A stretch of DNA of 64,000 nt, taken from Bettongia penicillata ogilbyi (lineage: Eukaryota > Chordata > Mammalia > Diprotodontia > Potoroidae). The translations under genes and the position numbers were made by a program. Each line of letters begins with the position of its first letter. Positions within the stretch are counted from its first letter, which is position 1. Below the pieces are notes generated by a model. The model saw only the letters and a list, made by a program, of their open reading frames with translations. It had not been told where the DNA came from and ran no database searches. The stretch spans positions 6,874,389 through 6,938,388 of the forward strand of contig JAJHZJ010000808.1 in assembly GCA_023548195.1 (NCBI GenBank), written 5' to 3'. Shown piece after piece: positions 23,718 to 36,608 of the stretch.

Positions 23718-24053
23718 CAGTAGTAATTTGTGTGTTCGTCCTTCATTGCTGAAGAGGACCATGCCATCAGAGAAATAATGACATGACTTGCACTTGACTT
23801 TGTTTTGAGTGGGGGAGGGCTGTGCAGGTCACCAGCCTCACTTCTCCTCCAGAACCATCTGAATCCAGTGACCAGATATTCATCAGGATGACTGGAGATG
23901 ACCCAGGATGAGGCAACTGGGGTTAAGTGACTTGCCCAAGGTTCCACAGCTAGTGAGTGTCAAGTGTCTGAGGTGAGATTTGAACTCAGGTCCTCTTGAC
24001 TCCTGCACTGGTGCTCTATTCACGGCACCACCTAGCTGCCCCAGTAATAATTT
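23718..24053 (-). mobile_element. composite tRNA-headed SINE with target-site duplication
   Basis: The element (23730-24041, minus) is full length. Its head is the complement of CACCACCTAGCTGCCC, followed by the CORE-like GACTTGCCCAAGG block and then a distinct 3' body (TGAATCCAGTGACCAGATAT, AGGGCTGTGCAGGTCACCAG, AGAGGACCATGCCATCAGAG) ending GAAGGACGAACACA when read in sense. Twelve-base direct repeats flank it at 23718-23729 and 24042-24053 with one mismatch. The same body is at 47266, 58228 and 58925. Confidence 0.9.
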
Positions 24054-24426
24054 AACCTCTAAATCAATTCTCATATAAATGAAAACATGGTCATGCCTTA
24101 ACACAGTTTAGTAATTATCCGTAAATATTGTGTAGTCTTGGTGTTATCAAGGAAATGTTTAAAATCAAATAATAAAAACAATAGTAATTGAGGATTACAT
24201 AAGTACTTTAATGTTATTCAAGTACTTCATATATATTATTATTTGCTCTTTAGCTGAAAAATAAACTATTTCCCATTTTTCTGATTCATAATATCATTAT
24301 TTTTTAATTTAGATTTTTGCCTCCAGAAAGGAAATAGTTTTCCTAAGGAGAAAGGGTTTCAGAATGGTTCCTAATTTTATTCTTCAAAATTTTAGGGAGG
24401 CCCCAAGTCTGAGAGGCTAGCTATCA
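24054..24426. other. unassigned AT-rich sequence
   Basis: Nothing recognised. Confidence 0.35.
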
Positions 24427-24438
24427 AATATATATCTA

Positions 24439-24489
<51 letters not shown>

Positions 24490-24490
24490 A
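24427..24490. repeat. (TCTA)n microsatellite
   Basis: About 14 tandem TCTA units preceded by TATA-rich bases. Confidence 0.95.
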
Positions 24491-24896
24491 AACCCCCAGG
24501 GATTTATTTTACAAAAACATTAACAACAAAAAAACTGGAACAAGAAATGAATTGGAAAGGGCAGATTTGAAATGCAAGGATGCAAGGGGATAGTCTCAAG
24601 GAAATCCACTTTTAATTGAGCTTTTTAAAATTTTTATGTTTTTGCTTTCCTGCATTCATTTTTCTGGATTCTTTTATCCCTTGGGCACTTAGAGGGGTAG
24701 AACCACCGTGCTCAGACCCACCCACACAAAGCCCTCTTCTTGAGGTTTTTGGTGGACCATATCCTCCAACGAGTTTCAAGAGCAACTGACCTGCTTCAAG
24801 GATAAATGGGCGATTGTGAATTTCCATGTTACAAGAGAATGGATTGTGATTCAACCTTAGACAAAGGGATTTCAAAAGATAGGCTACATGTTAAAC
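24491..24896 (-). other. unassigned stretch with an 87-codon minus frame
   Basis: The frame at 24612-24875 (-) is richer in GC than its surroundings and ends in a basic tail (GKQKHKNFKKLN). Its middle reads GPPKTSRRGLCVGGSEHGGS. No family is recognised. A T-rich border at its 3' side would fit an old retrocopy but is not specific. Confidence 0.25.
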
Positions 24897-25130
24897 TATG
24901 ATCATCTTGGAGTCAGGAAGACCTGAGTTCAAGTCTGAACTCAGACACTTAGCAGCTATGTGATCCTGGACAAGTCACTTGGTCATTTTTGCCTAAGTTT
25001 TCTCATCTGTAAAATGAAAGGAGGAAAAAATGGTAAATCACTCCAGGAGCTTTGCCAAGAAAACCTCAAATTGGGTCACTAAGAGTTGGACACAACTGAA
25101 AGTATTGAACAAAAATAACAACAAATGTTC
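24897..25130 (+). mobile_element. Mar1-type CORE-SINE
   Basis: GGAGTCAGGAAGACCTGAGT, CTATGTGATCCTGGACAAGT, CTCATCTGTAAAATGAAAG, and the tail AGAGTTGGACACAACTGAAA plus TTGAACAAAAATAACAAC. The first tRNA-like bases are missing or diverged. Confidence 0.9.
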
Positions 25131-26389
25131 AAAAGAATTGGCTCCTGGAGGCTACGACTTTTAGAATTAACACATAATTCTTCTTTTGGAGACAAAAGGC
25201 TATTTTTTTATAGTCTGATGACTGGTTGTAGAAGGTCCTCCATTCCTTTTAATGTTTTATTTAGGTCTAAACTAAAAGAGAGCTAGTAAAAGTTCACTTT
25301 CTCTTATATGGATGGAGATAGGTCTTCAATTTAGGGTTCCATCTGAAATTATTTGGAAGGTGGTGATGACAAAGTTCAGAAGAGAGAGGTGAAAGAATCA
25401 AAGACATGACATTGCACCAAGAAGGAAGCAGCAGGGAAATGATGGGATACTCCAGTGTAAACCCAGCAGAATGTTAAGCCTCTTATTCAGCAGACCCAAG
25501 AATACCTTGATAAACAGAAGTTTCTTGGTGGCTGAAGTTGTCCATTCTACCCACGTGATTTGACTGCATGGGCTGATCTCATGAATTATTCCTCTATCTT
25601 CCCACTGCTTATGCATGTTTCTGGGAGAGCTGAGTCCCAGGTTTATGAGAGGAATGCTCTATTATTACTTTTCTTATGCTATTTTACTTAATGTCCTTCC
25701 TTTGAACTAATTATGTTCTCTGGATGATTAATATAAGTACACATATCCATAAGGGTTCATGAGTCATGGTTTTGAGTGGATACAGATACACATGTTGCCT
25801 TGAATCTGTGGTAGCTTTTCTAGGGTGTCTGTATATAGGAGAGACACCCCCAGTGGCTGACAAAATTTGAACAGTGCTGGAGCATAGGTTTTAGTAATAT
25901 TCTGCTCATTTTTACACTGTTAATGTACAAAAGAAAACGTTTCAATTGTAAACACGTAATGAGGCCACTGAGAGATTACATGATGATGTCATATGTCTTC
26001 AAAATACTTGCGTAATTTCCCTCAAATCCTAGAAACTTTTTTCACTTTGGGGGATTTCTTCAGGCTTGGTTATTTGTTGCATACATCTATCTTTTGTGGA
26101 TGAGAATTTATTCCCTACTGAAACTCATGCATATTATGATGTTTTTGTTTTTGTATCTGTTTCCCCAGTACTTAGCAGGTGACCTACATCCTGCCTCCAT
26201 TTTCCAGTATGACCAATTGAAATTCAGCTTCTGCCAAGCAAAAATCTAGATTCCTCTTTTTAACAGACCCAGCATGCCTTTGCCCATTGAAACTGAAATT
26301 CAGTCCAGTCTCTTTTTCTGTACTTTCCAGTTTGGGATTTGAAGTAGATGTCTATCCTTAATATATTTTTATTTCTTTTATTATTTCCT
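25131..26389. other. unassigned sequence
   Basis: A possible L2 tail scrap (TTGTATCTGTTTCCCCAGTA) lies near 26150. The frame at 25398-25616 (-) shows no domain. Confidence 0.3.
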
Positions 26390-26595
26390 AATATGATGTA
26401 AACATTTTTAAACATTTATTAAAAAAATTGTTTCAAATTCCTTCCTTCCTGTCCCTCTCCCAGTCACTGAGAGGGCAAGAAAGATGATATTAATTATATA
26501 TGTAAAGTTATACAAAATATATTTCCATATTAGTCATGCTACAAAAGAAAACACACAGACACAGACACACACACAGACACACAGACACAGACACA

Positions 26596-26642
<47 letters not shown>

Positions 26643-28045
26643 GCACTCTGAGTTCATCAGTTCTCTCACTGAAGTTGGATAGCACTTTTCATAATGGGTC
26701 CTTTGGGATTATCTTGGATCATTATCTTCATCAGAGTAGCTAAATTTCTCACAGTTGATTATCGTTACAATATTGGTGTTACTGTGGACAGTGTTCTTCT
26801 GCTTCTTCTCACTTCACTCTGTTTTGATTCATGTAAGTCCTGTGGTTTTGTTTTTTTCTGAAACTATTCTGATCATCATTTCTTATAACACAACAGTAAT
26901 ACATCACCATCATGAGACACAAAGTGTTCGGTCATTCTCCAACTGATGAGATTCCCCTTAATTTCCAATTCTTTGCCATCGCAAAAAGAGCTGTGAAAAA
27001 GATTTTAATGCAAATAGGTCCTTTTCCCTTTTTTTTGATCTCTTTGGGATACAGACCTAGTAATGGTATTGCTGGATCAAAGGGCATGTACAGTTTTATA
27101 GCCAGTTGGGCATATTTAGACAGTAGTGAATTAGTGTCCTGGTTTTCCCACATCCCCTCCAACATTTGTCATTTTTCTTTTCTCTCATGGTGACCAACCT
27201 GATGTATGTGAGGTGATATCTCAAATAAGATATCTTATTTGCATTTCTCTTATCAATAGTAATTTAAAGCACTTTATATGACCATAGATAACCTGGATTT
27301 CTTCTTCTGAAAATTGCCTGTTCATAAACTTTGACCATTCTTCAACTGGGTAACAGCTTGTATTTTTATAGGTATGACTCAGTTCCCCATGTATTTGAAA
27401 AATGAGGCCTTTATCAGCAAAACATACTGTAAAAAGTTTTCCCTGATTCCTGTTTTCCTTCTAATTTTGGCTGTATTTATTTTGTTCATACAAAAGTTTT
27501 TCAGTTTCATTTATTCAGACTTATTTGTTTACTCTCTGTGATGCTATCACTTATTTGGTCATAAACTCTTTCCTTATCCATAGATCTGGCAGGTATATTT
27601 TTCCATACTCCCATAATGTTCCCTTTATGTCTAAATCATTTATCCCTTTTGACTTTCTCTTGGCATATGGTACGTAATTTTAGTCTATGCCTATAGTTTG
27701 GAAAACTGCTTTCTAGTTTTCCCAGAAATATTTTTGTCAGATGGTGAGTTCTTACCCCAAAAGGTTGGGGCCTTGGGTTTATCAAACACTAGATTACTGG
27801 TCATTTACTACCATGTATTATGTACCTAATCTATTCCACTGATCAACGACTCTTTTTCTTAGTCAATATAAGATTGTTTTCATGACTACTGTGTTGTAAT
27901 ATAGTTCAAAATCTGGTGTTGCTAGGTCACCTTCTTTCACATTTTTTTCATTGATTCCCTTGATATTCTTGAATATTTCCTTTTCCACCCCAAAGTATCT
28001 GGAATCTTATGCAGACTATCATCCCATTTGACAGTAGAAGAGTGA
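26390..28045 (-). mobile_element. L1 LINE, 5'-truncated, antisense
   Basis: The minus frame at 26932-27165 reads LYMPFDPAIPLLGLYPKEIK, the L1 ORF2 C-terminal signature. Upstream ORF2 continues in pieces to about 28.0 kb and the 3' UTR runs to about 26.4 kb. The layout matches the large L1 at 30.9-37.3 kb. No intact frame remains. Confidence 0.88.
26550..26638. repeat. (CA)n/(CAGA)n microsatellite
   Basis: CA repeats with interspersed CAGACA units inside the L1 3' UTR. Confidence 0.95.
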
Positions 28046-29444
28046 TTTAAATCCTGAAAACTACAATTGGACCTGTTTTGGGAGGATTAGAGTCTTGTCA
28101 GACATACTCTCCAACATGTTCCTTTCATTTTCATTATCCTTTTCTAACTATACCCCTTCTAGAATTCCTCAGAACCTCTTTCCCCAACATCTATCTCAGA
28201 CTAGAAGTAAATAAAATGAAAATAATATTTTCTAAATTTGCTAAAAATTAAAAAAAACTTAAGAAAGCTTTTTATCAAATGATCAGTTCATTCCGATGAA
28301 TACTGTCCTATCTAGACTGAGCATTTCTTGTGAAAAGTAATTTAAAAATATCTATTGGATTATCAACAAGGAACATATAGCAAGGACAAAAATAGAACTA
28401 CTGAAAATCAATAAGATGTGGGAATGAATGACTTCCAAACATTCATTTTTAAATGACTATTACTTCTAAACCTCACACCTTAAGTCAACTCATAAGTAAT
28501 TGTACTGGAGAAAGAAATGGGAATTCCAAGGCTTGGATTATACCCCAATTAACTATATTATTCCATTAATTCAGTGCTTCTCAATTTCTTTATATGTATT
28601 TAGAACAAGGGGATTGAAGTAGATGATCTATAAGCCCCATTTATATTTCAAATTTGATATTTCTGTTTTATTAAAAGGAGATGCCATGGATTCTCCAGCT
28701 ATCACTTTTCATCTTTCGCTGGACTGGTGTCCTTCCAACAATGCATAATGCCTTCTTAGTTGGCAACACTTATCCATACCCTTCTAATAAAAATCTGCAG
28801 GTGCTGCACCCAAAATTTGGGGACACTTTCTTTAGATCTCTTAATTTTGAGTGGAAATCAAAGGAATGTGAAAGTTGGCCATCTTTACCTAGAACACTAA
28901 TGCCCTTATTGACCAACTTCCTTTTCTAGTCTCTGTTGATATCCCTTACGCATATTCTCCTATACTGAACAACAGACATAAAAAATAAGTTTTATTGAGG
29001 CATTTTGCTTTTAAACAATTGTTCCAGAAATGTCACCTCCTTTCCTATAAACAATGCCCTCTCATATAGTAAGGAAAGATAGTCTAGCATTATTGCATCT
29101 GACAATGTATATACCACTCTGACCTAGTAGTGTCCTATCTTTCTACCACGAGGAAGAGGGTATATAACATTACTTCTTCTCTGAGCCCATTATAAGTTTT
29201 TCAGTTTCTCTGATTTTGATTTCCTTTTAGTTATCTTTTCATTTATATCATTACTAGTAATTGTGTGTGTTGCTCTTATGGTTCAGTTCATTTGTTGCAT
29301 GAACAAAATCACTGCTATGATAAGAAGAAAAATTGTAAAACTGGAGGAAAAAATCCTGCATTAAATATCCCTAAAAAGGTTTGACAACCAAGGTATATTA
29401 AGGAACTAAAACATAGAGACATTTTCCACTTGACACGGAGGCAA
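28046..29444. other. unassigned sequence
   Basis: The 82-codon frame at 28681-28929 (+) lacks domains. No repeat is assigned. Confidence 0.3.
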
Positions 29445-29650
29445 AGAATATAAGGATACTTTGAGAGTTAGAAGGGACCTTGAGGTCTTCTGGTCCAATG
29501 ACCTCATTGTACGCATAAAGAATAAAGGGCACAGGAAAATGAATTGACTTGCTCAAGTCACACAGTAAGATACAGAGACAGGATTTGAACCCATGTTCAT
29601 TGACTTCAAATCCAGTGCTCTTTCTTCCATACCATTCTGCTTCTGAATTA
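29445..29650 (-). mobile_element. MIR3-like SINE, antisense
   Basis: TTAGAAGGGACCTTGAGGTC, TTGACTTGCTCAAGTCACAC and ATTTGAACCCATGTTCATTG, then CAAATCCAGTGCTCTTTCTT, follow the reversed MIR order. Confidence 0.8.
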
Positions 29651-29835
29651 GGCCACTGTCAATGAACAGTTCTTTTAAAAAAATTGCAATTAACCAAATG
29701 CTAGATTTGTCCAAATCACTAATTATAAGAGAAAGACAAATCAAAACAATTTTGAGGTTTTACCTAACACTCAACAAATTAGCAATGATAAAAGGCTTTT
29801 CTACAGAGATATTTAAATTGTGGATATCAAAGAAA
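29651..29835 (+). mobile_element. L1 ORF2 fragment
   Basis: The plus frame reads SKSLIIRERQIKTILRFYLT, the counterpart of SKSLLIREIQIKKTLRYHFT at 17.9 kb. Only this ORF2 C-terminal piece survives. Confidence 0.8.
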
Positions 29836-30904
29836 TTAGACATTTTATTTTTCTCTAATATTAGAAACATTTCAGTTAATTAAAGCATTTTTGTTACTCT
29901 ACTACAGTATGAACAGAGAGTCAGTTCCTTTATTGATTGGCTGGATTAAATAATTGAATGTTCTTCAGTTTAATAAAAAGATGGTAATGGAAGTATTCAT
30001 TTAATTTGAATTTTTGTGGGGTTGTTCTCTGAGATATGAAAGCAGTGGAAATCTTCACTTTTGAGTAACTCTGTTGGAAAGGAATGTTAAGGTCATTTTT
30101 CTGACCTACAATAGGTATGAGAAAACAATTCTAATAAAAATTTGCTAAATTCCAGGTAACTTGGATCCTTTCTGTTTCCTCTCTGAATTTGTGTTCATAT
30201 GCAAATATTCTCCAAAAATAAAACTGGTAGTAAAGCAAACAAATATTTAATTGATAGTAGGAGAGGGTAAGAGAGGTAGGCATCAGTTAAAATTAAGTAT
30301 TCCAAATCTAAAATCTTATTAGATTCAGCCTGCCAGAAGCTATAGATTATAAACTTTGGCTTATTGTATGCATTTGTTTCAAGTTATAGAAAAAATACAT
30401 TAGGTAAAAATAAATGCTATAATTAAGGCAGCATAAATGCAGTTTACGTACCCCAAACCTCAAACAGTTCTCCTTTATCTTCACATGAAATTCAGAACTT
30501 GGCTTAGCATGATTCCTTTAATATTAAATGAATGAAAGAAACTGTAGTAATATTCTATATTTTATGGGGATTTGATACTTTATCAGTAAAATGGAGACTC
30601 TTTTAAGTTTAACCTTTTTGTGCTTTTTTTTAAAGTTTTATTTTTCTTCTGACAATGAATTGTAAATCTGTGCTTTGACACTCTAATGTAAATATGGAAT
30701 TGGCAAAAATGTATTTTGTGGCTCTCTCCTGCTTTCCAAGAAATGTGCAATCTGTTTGGCCACCCCCAGGTCCCCTTTCCCAAAATATGCCTCAGGATTC
30801 TACTGCTTTCTCCCAGGTCTCTTACTGGATCCACTCTATTAAAGGCATGACTTAGGCTGAGATTTTTCCTCCTCTTTCTCTACATTAAAGCTTACTTGTC
30901 ATAT
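29836..30904. other. unassigned AT-rich sequence
   Basis: Nothing recognised. The 83-codon minus frame at 30583-30834 has no domain. Confidence 0.3.
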
Positions 30905-31479
30905 CTTATTCTTTAAAGATTTAATATTTTTCTATTAATTTATTTGTTTTCAGTTTTCAACAATCACTTCTATATGTTTTAAATTTTCTCCTTCTCTCTC
31001 CTCCCTCCTTTCCCAAGATGACCTGCAATCTTGTATGGGTTCTACACATATATTCTTGTTTAACGCATTTTCACATTACTCATGTTGTGTAGAAGAATTA
31101 AAACAAATGGGAGAAACCAAGAGAAGAAACAAAACAAAGCAAAGCATAACAAAAGAGAAAAGAGTGCCTCATTCTGATTCTATAGTTTTTTGTCTGGATT
31201 TGGATGGGATTTTGCATCGAGTCCTTTGGGAATGTTTTAAGTCCTTGCATTGCTATGAAGGGCTAAGTCTATGAGAAACAGTCTTCACACACTGTGGCTG
31301 TTACTGTGTATAATGTTCTCTTGGTTCTTTTTATTTCACTTGGCATCAGTTCATATAAGGCTTTCCAGGGTTTACTGAAGTCTACCTGTTCATCATTTCT
31401 TATAGCACAATAATATTCCATTACATTCACATACTATAACTTGTTCAGCCATTTCCCAATTGATGGACATTCCTTTGAT

Positions 31480-34400
31480 TTTCAGTTCTTGGCCACAACA
31501 AAAAGAGCTGCTACAAATATTTTTGTACATGTGTGTCTTTTTCCCATTTTTATGATCTCTTTAGGATACAGTACTAGAAGTAACATTGCTGGGTCAAAGT
31601 GTATGCAGATTTTTGTAACCCTTTGTTCATAGTTCCCAATTGCTCTCCAGAATGGTTGGATCAGCTCACAACTCCACCAAGAATGAGTTAGTGTTCCAGC
31701 TCTCCCACATCTTCTCCAGTATTTACCATCTTCCTGTTTTGTCGTGTTATCCAATCTGATAGTGTGACGTGGTACCTCAAAATTGTTTTGATTTGCATCT
31801 CTGTAATCAATAGTGATTTAGAGCTTTTTTTTTTTCCATATGACTATAGGTATCTTTAGTTTCTTCCTCTGAAAATTGCTTGTTCATATTCTTCGACCAT
31901 TTATCAATAGGGGAATGACTTGTATGCTTGTACATTTGACTCAGTTCTCTATATATTTTAGAAATGAGGACTTTTTCACAAACACTAGTTGTAAAAATTC
32001 TTTCCCAGTTTTCTGCATCCTTCCTAATCTTGGTTGCATTGAGTTTGTTTGTGCCAAAACTTTTCAATTTCATGTAATCAAAATTATCGTTTTGCACTAA
32101 ATAATGTTCTCCATCTCATGTTTAGTCATAAATTTCTCCATTCTCCAAAAATCTGACAAATAAACTGTTCCTTGCTCCCCTAATCTGTTTATAGTATCAA
32201 CCTTTATACCTAGATCATGTACCCATTTGGATTTTATTCTGGTGAATGGTGTCAGGCATTTCTGACACACTGTTATCCAGTTTTGCCAGCAGTTTTTGCC
32301 AAACAGTGAGTTCTTATCCCAGAAACTGGGGTCCTTGGATTTATCAAACAGTAAATTACTATATTCATTGACTACTGTGTCTTGAGTGGCTGATCTAGTC
32401 CACTTGTCTACCCTTCTATTCCTTAGCCATTACCAAGTGGTTTTGATGATTGCTGCTTTATAATACAATTTGAGATCTGGTAGGGCTAGGTCACCTTCCC
32501 TAGTTTTTTCTTTTCATTAATTCCCTTGATATTCTGGACCTTTTGTTCTTCCAGATGAATTTTGATATTATATTTTCCAGCTCTGGAAAATGATTTTCTG
32601 GAAGTTTGATTGAAATGACATTGAATAAGTAAATTAATTTAGATAGAATTGTCATTTTTACTGTATTAGCATGGCCTACCCACTAGCAACTAATGTTTTT
32701 CCTATTACTTAGACCTGATTTTATTTGTGTGAAAAGTATTGGGTAATTGTGTCCCTATAGTTCATGAGTTTGTTTGGCAAATAGGCTCCAAATATTTTAT
32801 AGTGTCTTCCACACCTTTAAAGGGATTTCTCTTTCTCTTGTGCTTTGTTAGTAATATACAGAAATGCAGATGATTTATGTGTGTTTATTTTATATCCTGC
32901 AACTTTGCCAAAGTTTTTTATTATTTCAAGTAGTTTTTGACTTGATTCTCTAGGATTCTCTAAGTATATCATCATGTCATGTGCAAAGATTGATAACTTA
33001 GTTTTTTCTTTGCCTATTCTCATTCCTTCAATTTCTTTTTCTTCTCTTATTGTGAAAGCTAGCATTTCTAGCATCATATTGAATAACAGTAGAGATAATG
33101 AACATCTTTGTCTCACTCCCAGTCTTACTGGAAATGTGTCTAGCTTATCCCCATTACATATAATGTTTGCTAATGGTTTTAGGTAGATACTACTTGTTAT
33201 TTTAAGGAAGGCTCCATTTATTCCCATGGTCTCCAGTGTTTTCAATAGGAATGGGTGTTGTATTTTGCCTAAAGCTATTTGTTAAGATAATCATATGGTT
33301 TCTGTTAGTTTTGTTGTTGATATCATCAATAGTGCTGATAGTTTTCCTAATATTGAACCAGTCATGCATTTCTGATCATTTTGTGTTATTCTTGTAATAA
33401 GTTGCCGTACTCTTTTTTGCTAATATCTTATTTAAAATTTTTGCATCTATTCTCATTAGGTAAATTGGTGTATAATCTCTGTTTTGACTTTTCCTGGTTT
33501 AGTTATGAAAACCATAATTTGTATCATAGAAAGAATTTGGTAGGACTCCTTCATCAATTTTCCCAAGCAGTCTATTTAGTATTGAAATGAACTATTCTTC
33601 AATTCTTTGATAGAATTCATTTGTAAATCCATCTGACCCTGGAGATTTTTTCTTAGGAAGTTCATTGATGGCTTGTTCAATTTCTTTGTCTAACATGGGG
33701 TTATTTAAGTATTTTACTTCCTCTTCTCTTAATCTGGGCAAATTTATATTTTGCATTTTGCTTAGATTGTCAAATTTATGGGCATGTAGTTGGGCAAAGT
33801 AATTTCTAATTATTGCTTTAATTTTGTCTTCATTGCAGGTGAGTTCACCCTTTTCATTTTTAATATTGGTAATTTGTTATTCTTTTTTTTTTTAAATCAA
33901 ATTGACCAAAGGTTTATCAATTTTATTGTTTTTTTCATAAAACCAACTCTTAGTTTTATTTGTTAGTTCACCATTTTTCTTAATTTCAATTTTATTAACT
34001 CTCCTTTATTTTTTTTATTTGGTGTTTAATTGGAGATTTTCAATTTATTCTTTTTCTAGTTTTTTCAGTTGCATACCCAATTGACCTCCTCTTTCTTTGT
34101 TTTATTCATGTTAGCATTCAATGTTATAAAACTTTTCTTAATAACTGTTTTTTCTGTATCCCATAAGGTTTGGTAGGTTGTCTCATAATTGTCATTCTCT
34201 TGAATGAAGTTATTCATTGTTTCTATGATTTGTTGTTTGGCCCATTCGTTCTTTTGGATTAGATTATGTAGTTTCTAATTAATTTTTGGTCTATCTTTCC
34301 ATAGCTCTTTTCTTTCATATAATTTTTATTGCACCATGATCTGCAAAGGATGCATTGACTATCTCTGCCTTTCTGCACTGGATTGTGAAGTTTTTATGCC

Positions 34401-35020
34401 CTAGTACATAGTCAATTTTTGTATATGTGCCATGTATGATGGAGAAAAAGGTATATTCCTTCCTATCTCTTTTCAGTTTTCTCTGGAGGTCTATCATGTC
34501 TACCTTATCCATAATTCTATTCACCTCCTTACTTCTTTCTTGTTAATTTTGAGGTTAGATTTATCAGGTTCAGAGATGGGGAGGTTGGGGTCCCCCACTA
34601 GTATAGTTTTGCTATTTCTTCCTGTAACTCCTTTAACTTCTCCTCTAAGAATTTGGATGCTATACCACTTGATGCATATGTGTTTAGTATTGATATGACT
34701 TCATTGTCTATGGTATCTTTTAGCAGGATATAGTTTCCTTTCTTATCTCTTTTGATTTGATCTATTTCTGCTTTTGCTTTGTCTGAAATTAGGATTGCTA
34801 TTCCTGCTTTCTTTGCATCAGTTGAAGCATAATATATTCTGCTCAAACATTTTACCTTTACCCTGGGTGTATTCCCCTGTTTCAAATGTGTTTCTTATAA
34901 ACAACATATTGTAAGATAATAGTTTTTAATCCATTCTGCTATCAGTCTCTGTTTTATGGGAGAGTTCCCTGCATTCTCATTCCCAGTTATGATTACTATA
35001 TCTTTCTCTCCATCCAATGC
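31480..35020 (-). pseudogene. broken L1 ORF2 (endonuclease and reverse transcriptase)
   Basis: Blocks occur in the order endonuclease, reverse transcriptase, C-terminus. The N-terminal part includes SPIKQRLIAEWIK-like residues (about 34.95 kb) and DAKKAGIAILISDK (about 34.8 kb). The endonuclease end reads KIDYVLGHKN and FADHGAIKI, the SDH-type motif with Ser replaced by Ala (about 34.35 kb). Reverse transcriptase is at 32817-33245, where the catalytic FADD reads FAHD. The C-terminal segment FDPAMLLLVLYPKEI is at 31.6 kb. These blocks lie in different frames, so the product cannot be made. In the parent the protein nicks DNA and copies RNA at the nick. Confidence 0.9.
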
Positions 35021-35519
35021 CCCCCACCGTTTATGCTTATATTTTCTCCTTTTCCCTTCCCCTCTTCAATAAAATTTTACTTTTGACCAAAGCCTCCCTC
35101 AATCTCCCCTCCTTTCTATCAGTGCTCCTCCCTTTTACTTTCCTTTTTCCTTATTACTTTTTCCTTCCCTTTTAATCCCCCCCTCCCTTTTCTTTCCCCT
35201 TTCCCTTCCTATTGCCTCTAGGGCAACTTAGATTTTTATACTTAACTGACTATGCTGTTCCCTCCTGAGCCAAATCTGATCAACATTAAACTCAAACAAT
35301 GCTCATCTCCCTCCCCTCTTTCCCTGTAATATAATGTGTTTTGTACCTCTTCTTGTGATGTAATTTACCTTTTACTTCCTCCTCCTTTTCTCTTCTTCCT
35401 TTACAGTCTTGTCACACCCTTTAAGTTTTTTTATCATCACATCAACTTATACCCACTCCTTCTATGTATATCCCATTTAAATGTCATAATAAATAGACAA
35501 TTCTCAAGATAAAAAAATA

Positions 35520-36608
35520 TTATGTTCCCATATAGGGATGTAACCAGATTTCCCATACTGAATAACAAGTTTTTTTCTTCCCCCTCGCCCCCATCCCCTT
35601 TACCTTTCTATGCCTGTCTTGTATTTGAAAATCAAATTTTCTACTGAGCTCTGGCCTTTTCATCAGGAAAACACTTATTTCTTGGAATGTCCATCTCCTT
35701 GCCTGAAAGATTATGCTCAGTTTTGTTGGGTAATTGATCCTTGTTTGTAGTCCAAGCTCCTTTGCCTTATAGAATATCACATTCTAATGTGGAAGCTGAA
35801 AGGCCCTGTATGATCCTGACAGTGGTTCCTTTATATTTGTATTATTTTTTCTGACTGCTTGCAGCATTTTCTCTTTAACTTGATAGTTCTGGGATTTGGC
35901 AACAATATTCCTTGGAGTTTCCAATTTGGAATATCTTTCAGGAGGTGATTGGTGGATTCTTTTGATGATTATCTTGCCTTTTGGATGTAGGACCTTAGGG
36001 CAGTTTTCCTTGATGATTCCTTGGAACATATCATCCAGGTTCTTTCTTCATCATGATTTTCTAGTAGATCAATAACTCTTAGACTTTCTCTCCTGGATCT
36101 ATTTTCCAGGTCAGTTCTTTTTCCAATGAGATATTTTACATTTTCTACAATTTTTTTTTATTCTTTCGATTTTGTTTGACTAATTCTTGATGCCTCATAG
36201 CATCATTAGCTTCTACTTGCCCAATTTTAATTTTTAATAAATTGTTTTCTTCAGTTAGCTTTTGTACTTCTCTTTCCTTTTGTCCAAATTTCCCCATTAG
36301 ATTTTGTGCTTCCTTAACCTTTTGGCTGATTTTACTTTCTACGGGGCTGTTCTCTTCAGTGAATTCTTTTTTATTTTGTCAATTGTCCTTTGAAAATCAT
36401 TGCAAGTTTTTCTCCTACCTCTTTAATTTGGCTTCTAAAATCTTTCCTGAGCTCTTCCAAGAATGCTTTTTGGCCTTGAGATCATTTCATATTTCCTTTT
36501 GAGGTTTCAGATGTGAGCATATTGTCAATGCTGTCCTTTTTTGAAATCATATTTTGTCCCCATAATAAGATTCTATGGTCTTTGCCTTTCTATTTGCTTC
36601 TTGCTCAT
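35520..36608 (-). pseudogene. broken L1 ORF1 (RNA-binding protein)
   Basis: The probable start is MSKKQIERQR at 36608. A coiled-coil-like part (ESKISQKVKEAQNLMGKFGQ, about 36.3 kb) is followed by DLENRSRRESLRVIDLLE (about 36.1 kb) and the RRM/C-terminal part (IKRIHQSPPERYSKLETPRN at 35.95 kb; FQARRWTFQEISVFLMKRPE at about 35.7 kb). An in-frame TAG at 35784-35786 separates the last two blocks, and other stops and shifts occur upstream. ORF1 normally forms trimers that package L1 RNA. Confidence 0.85.

Noticed and set aside
23730..24041. tRNA gene in the SINE head
   Set aside because: The tRNA-like head is part of a retroposed SINE and does not form a complete tRNA.
23714..24104. 77- and 73-codon minus frames
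   Set aside because: They are frames within the composite SINE; the same motif appears in the frames at 47411-47608.
24427..24490. CRISPR-like array
   Set aside because: It is a simple TCTA tetranucleotide repeat without spacers, in animal DNA.
32817..33245. 142-codon frame as an independent reverse transcriptase gene
   Set aside because: It is the reverse transcriptase part of the L1 at 30905-37290, and its catalytic FADD is changed to FAHD.
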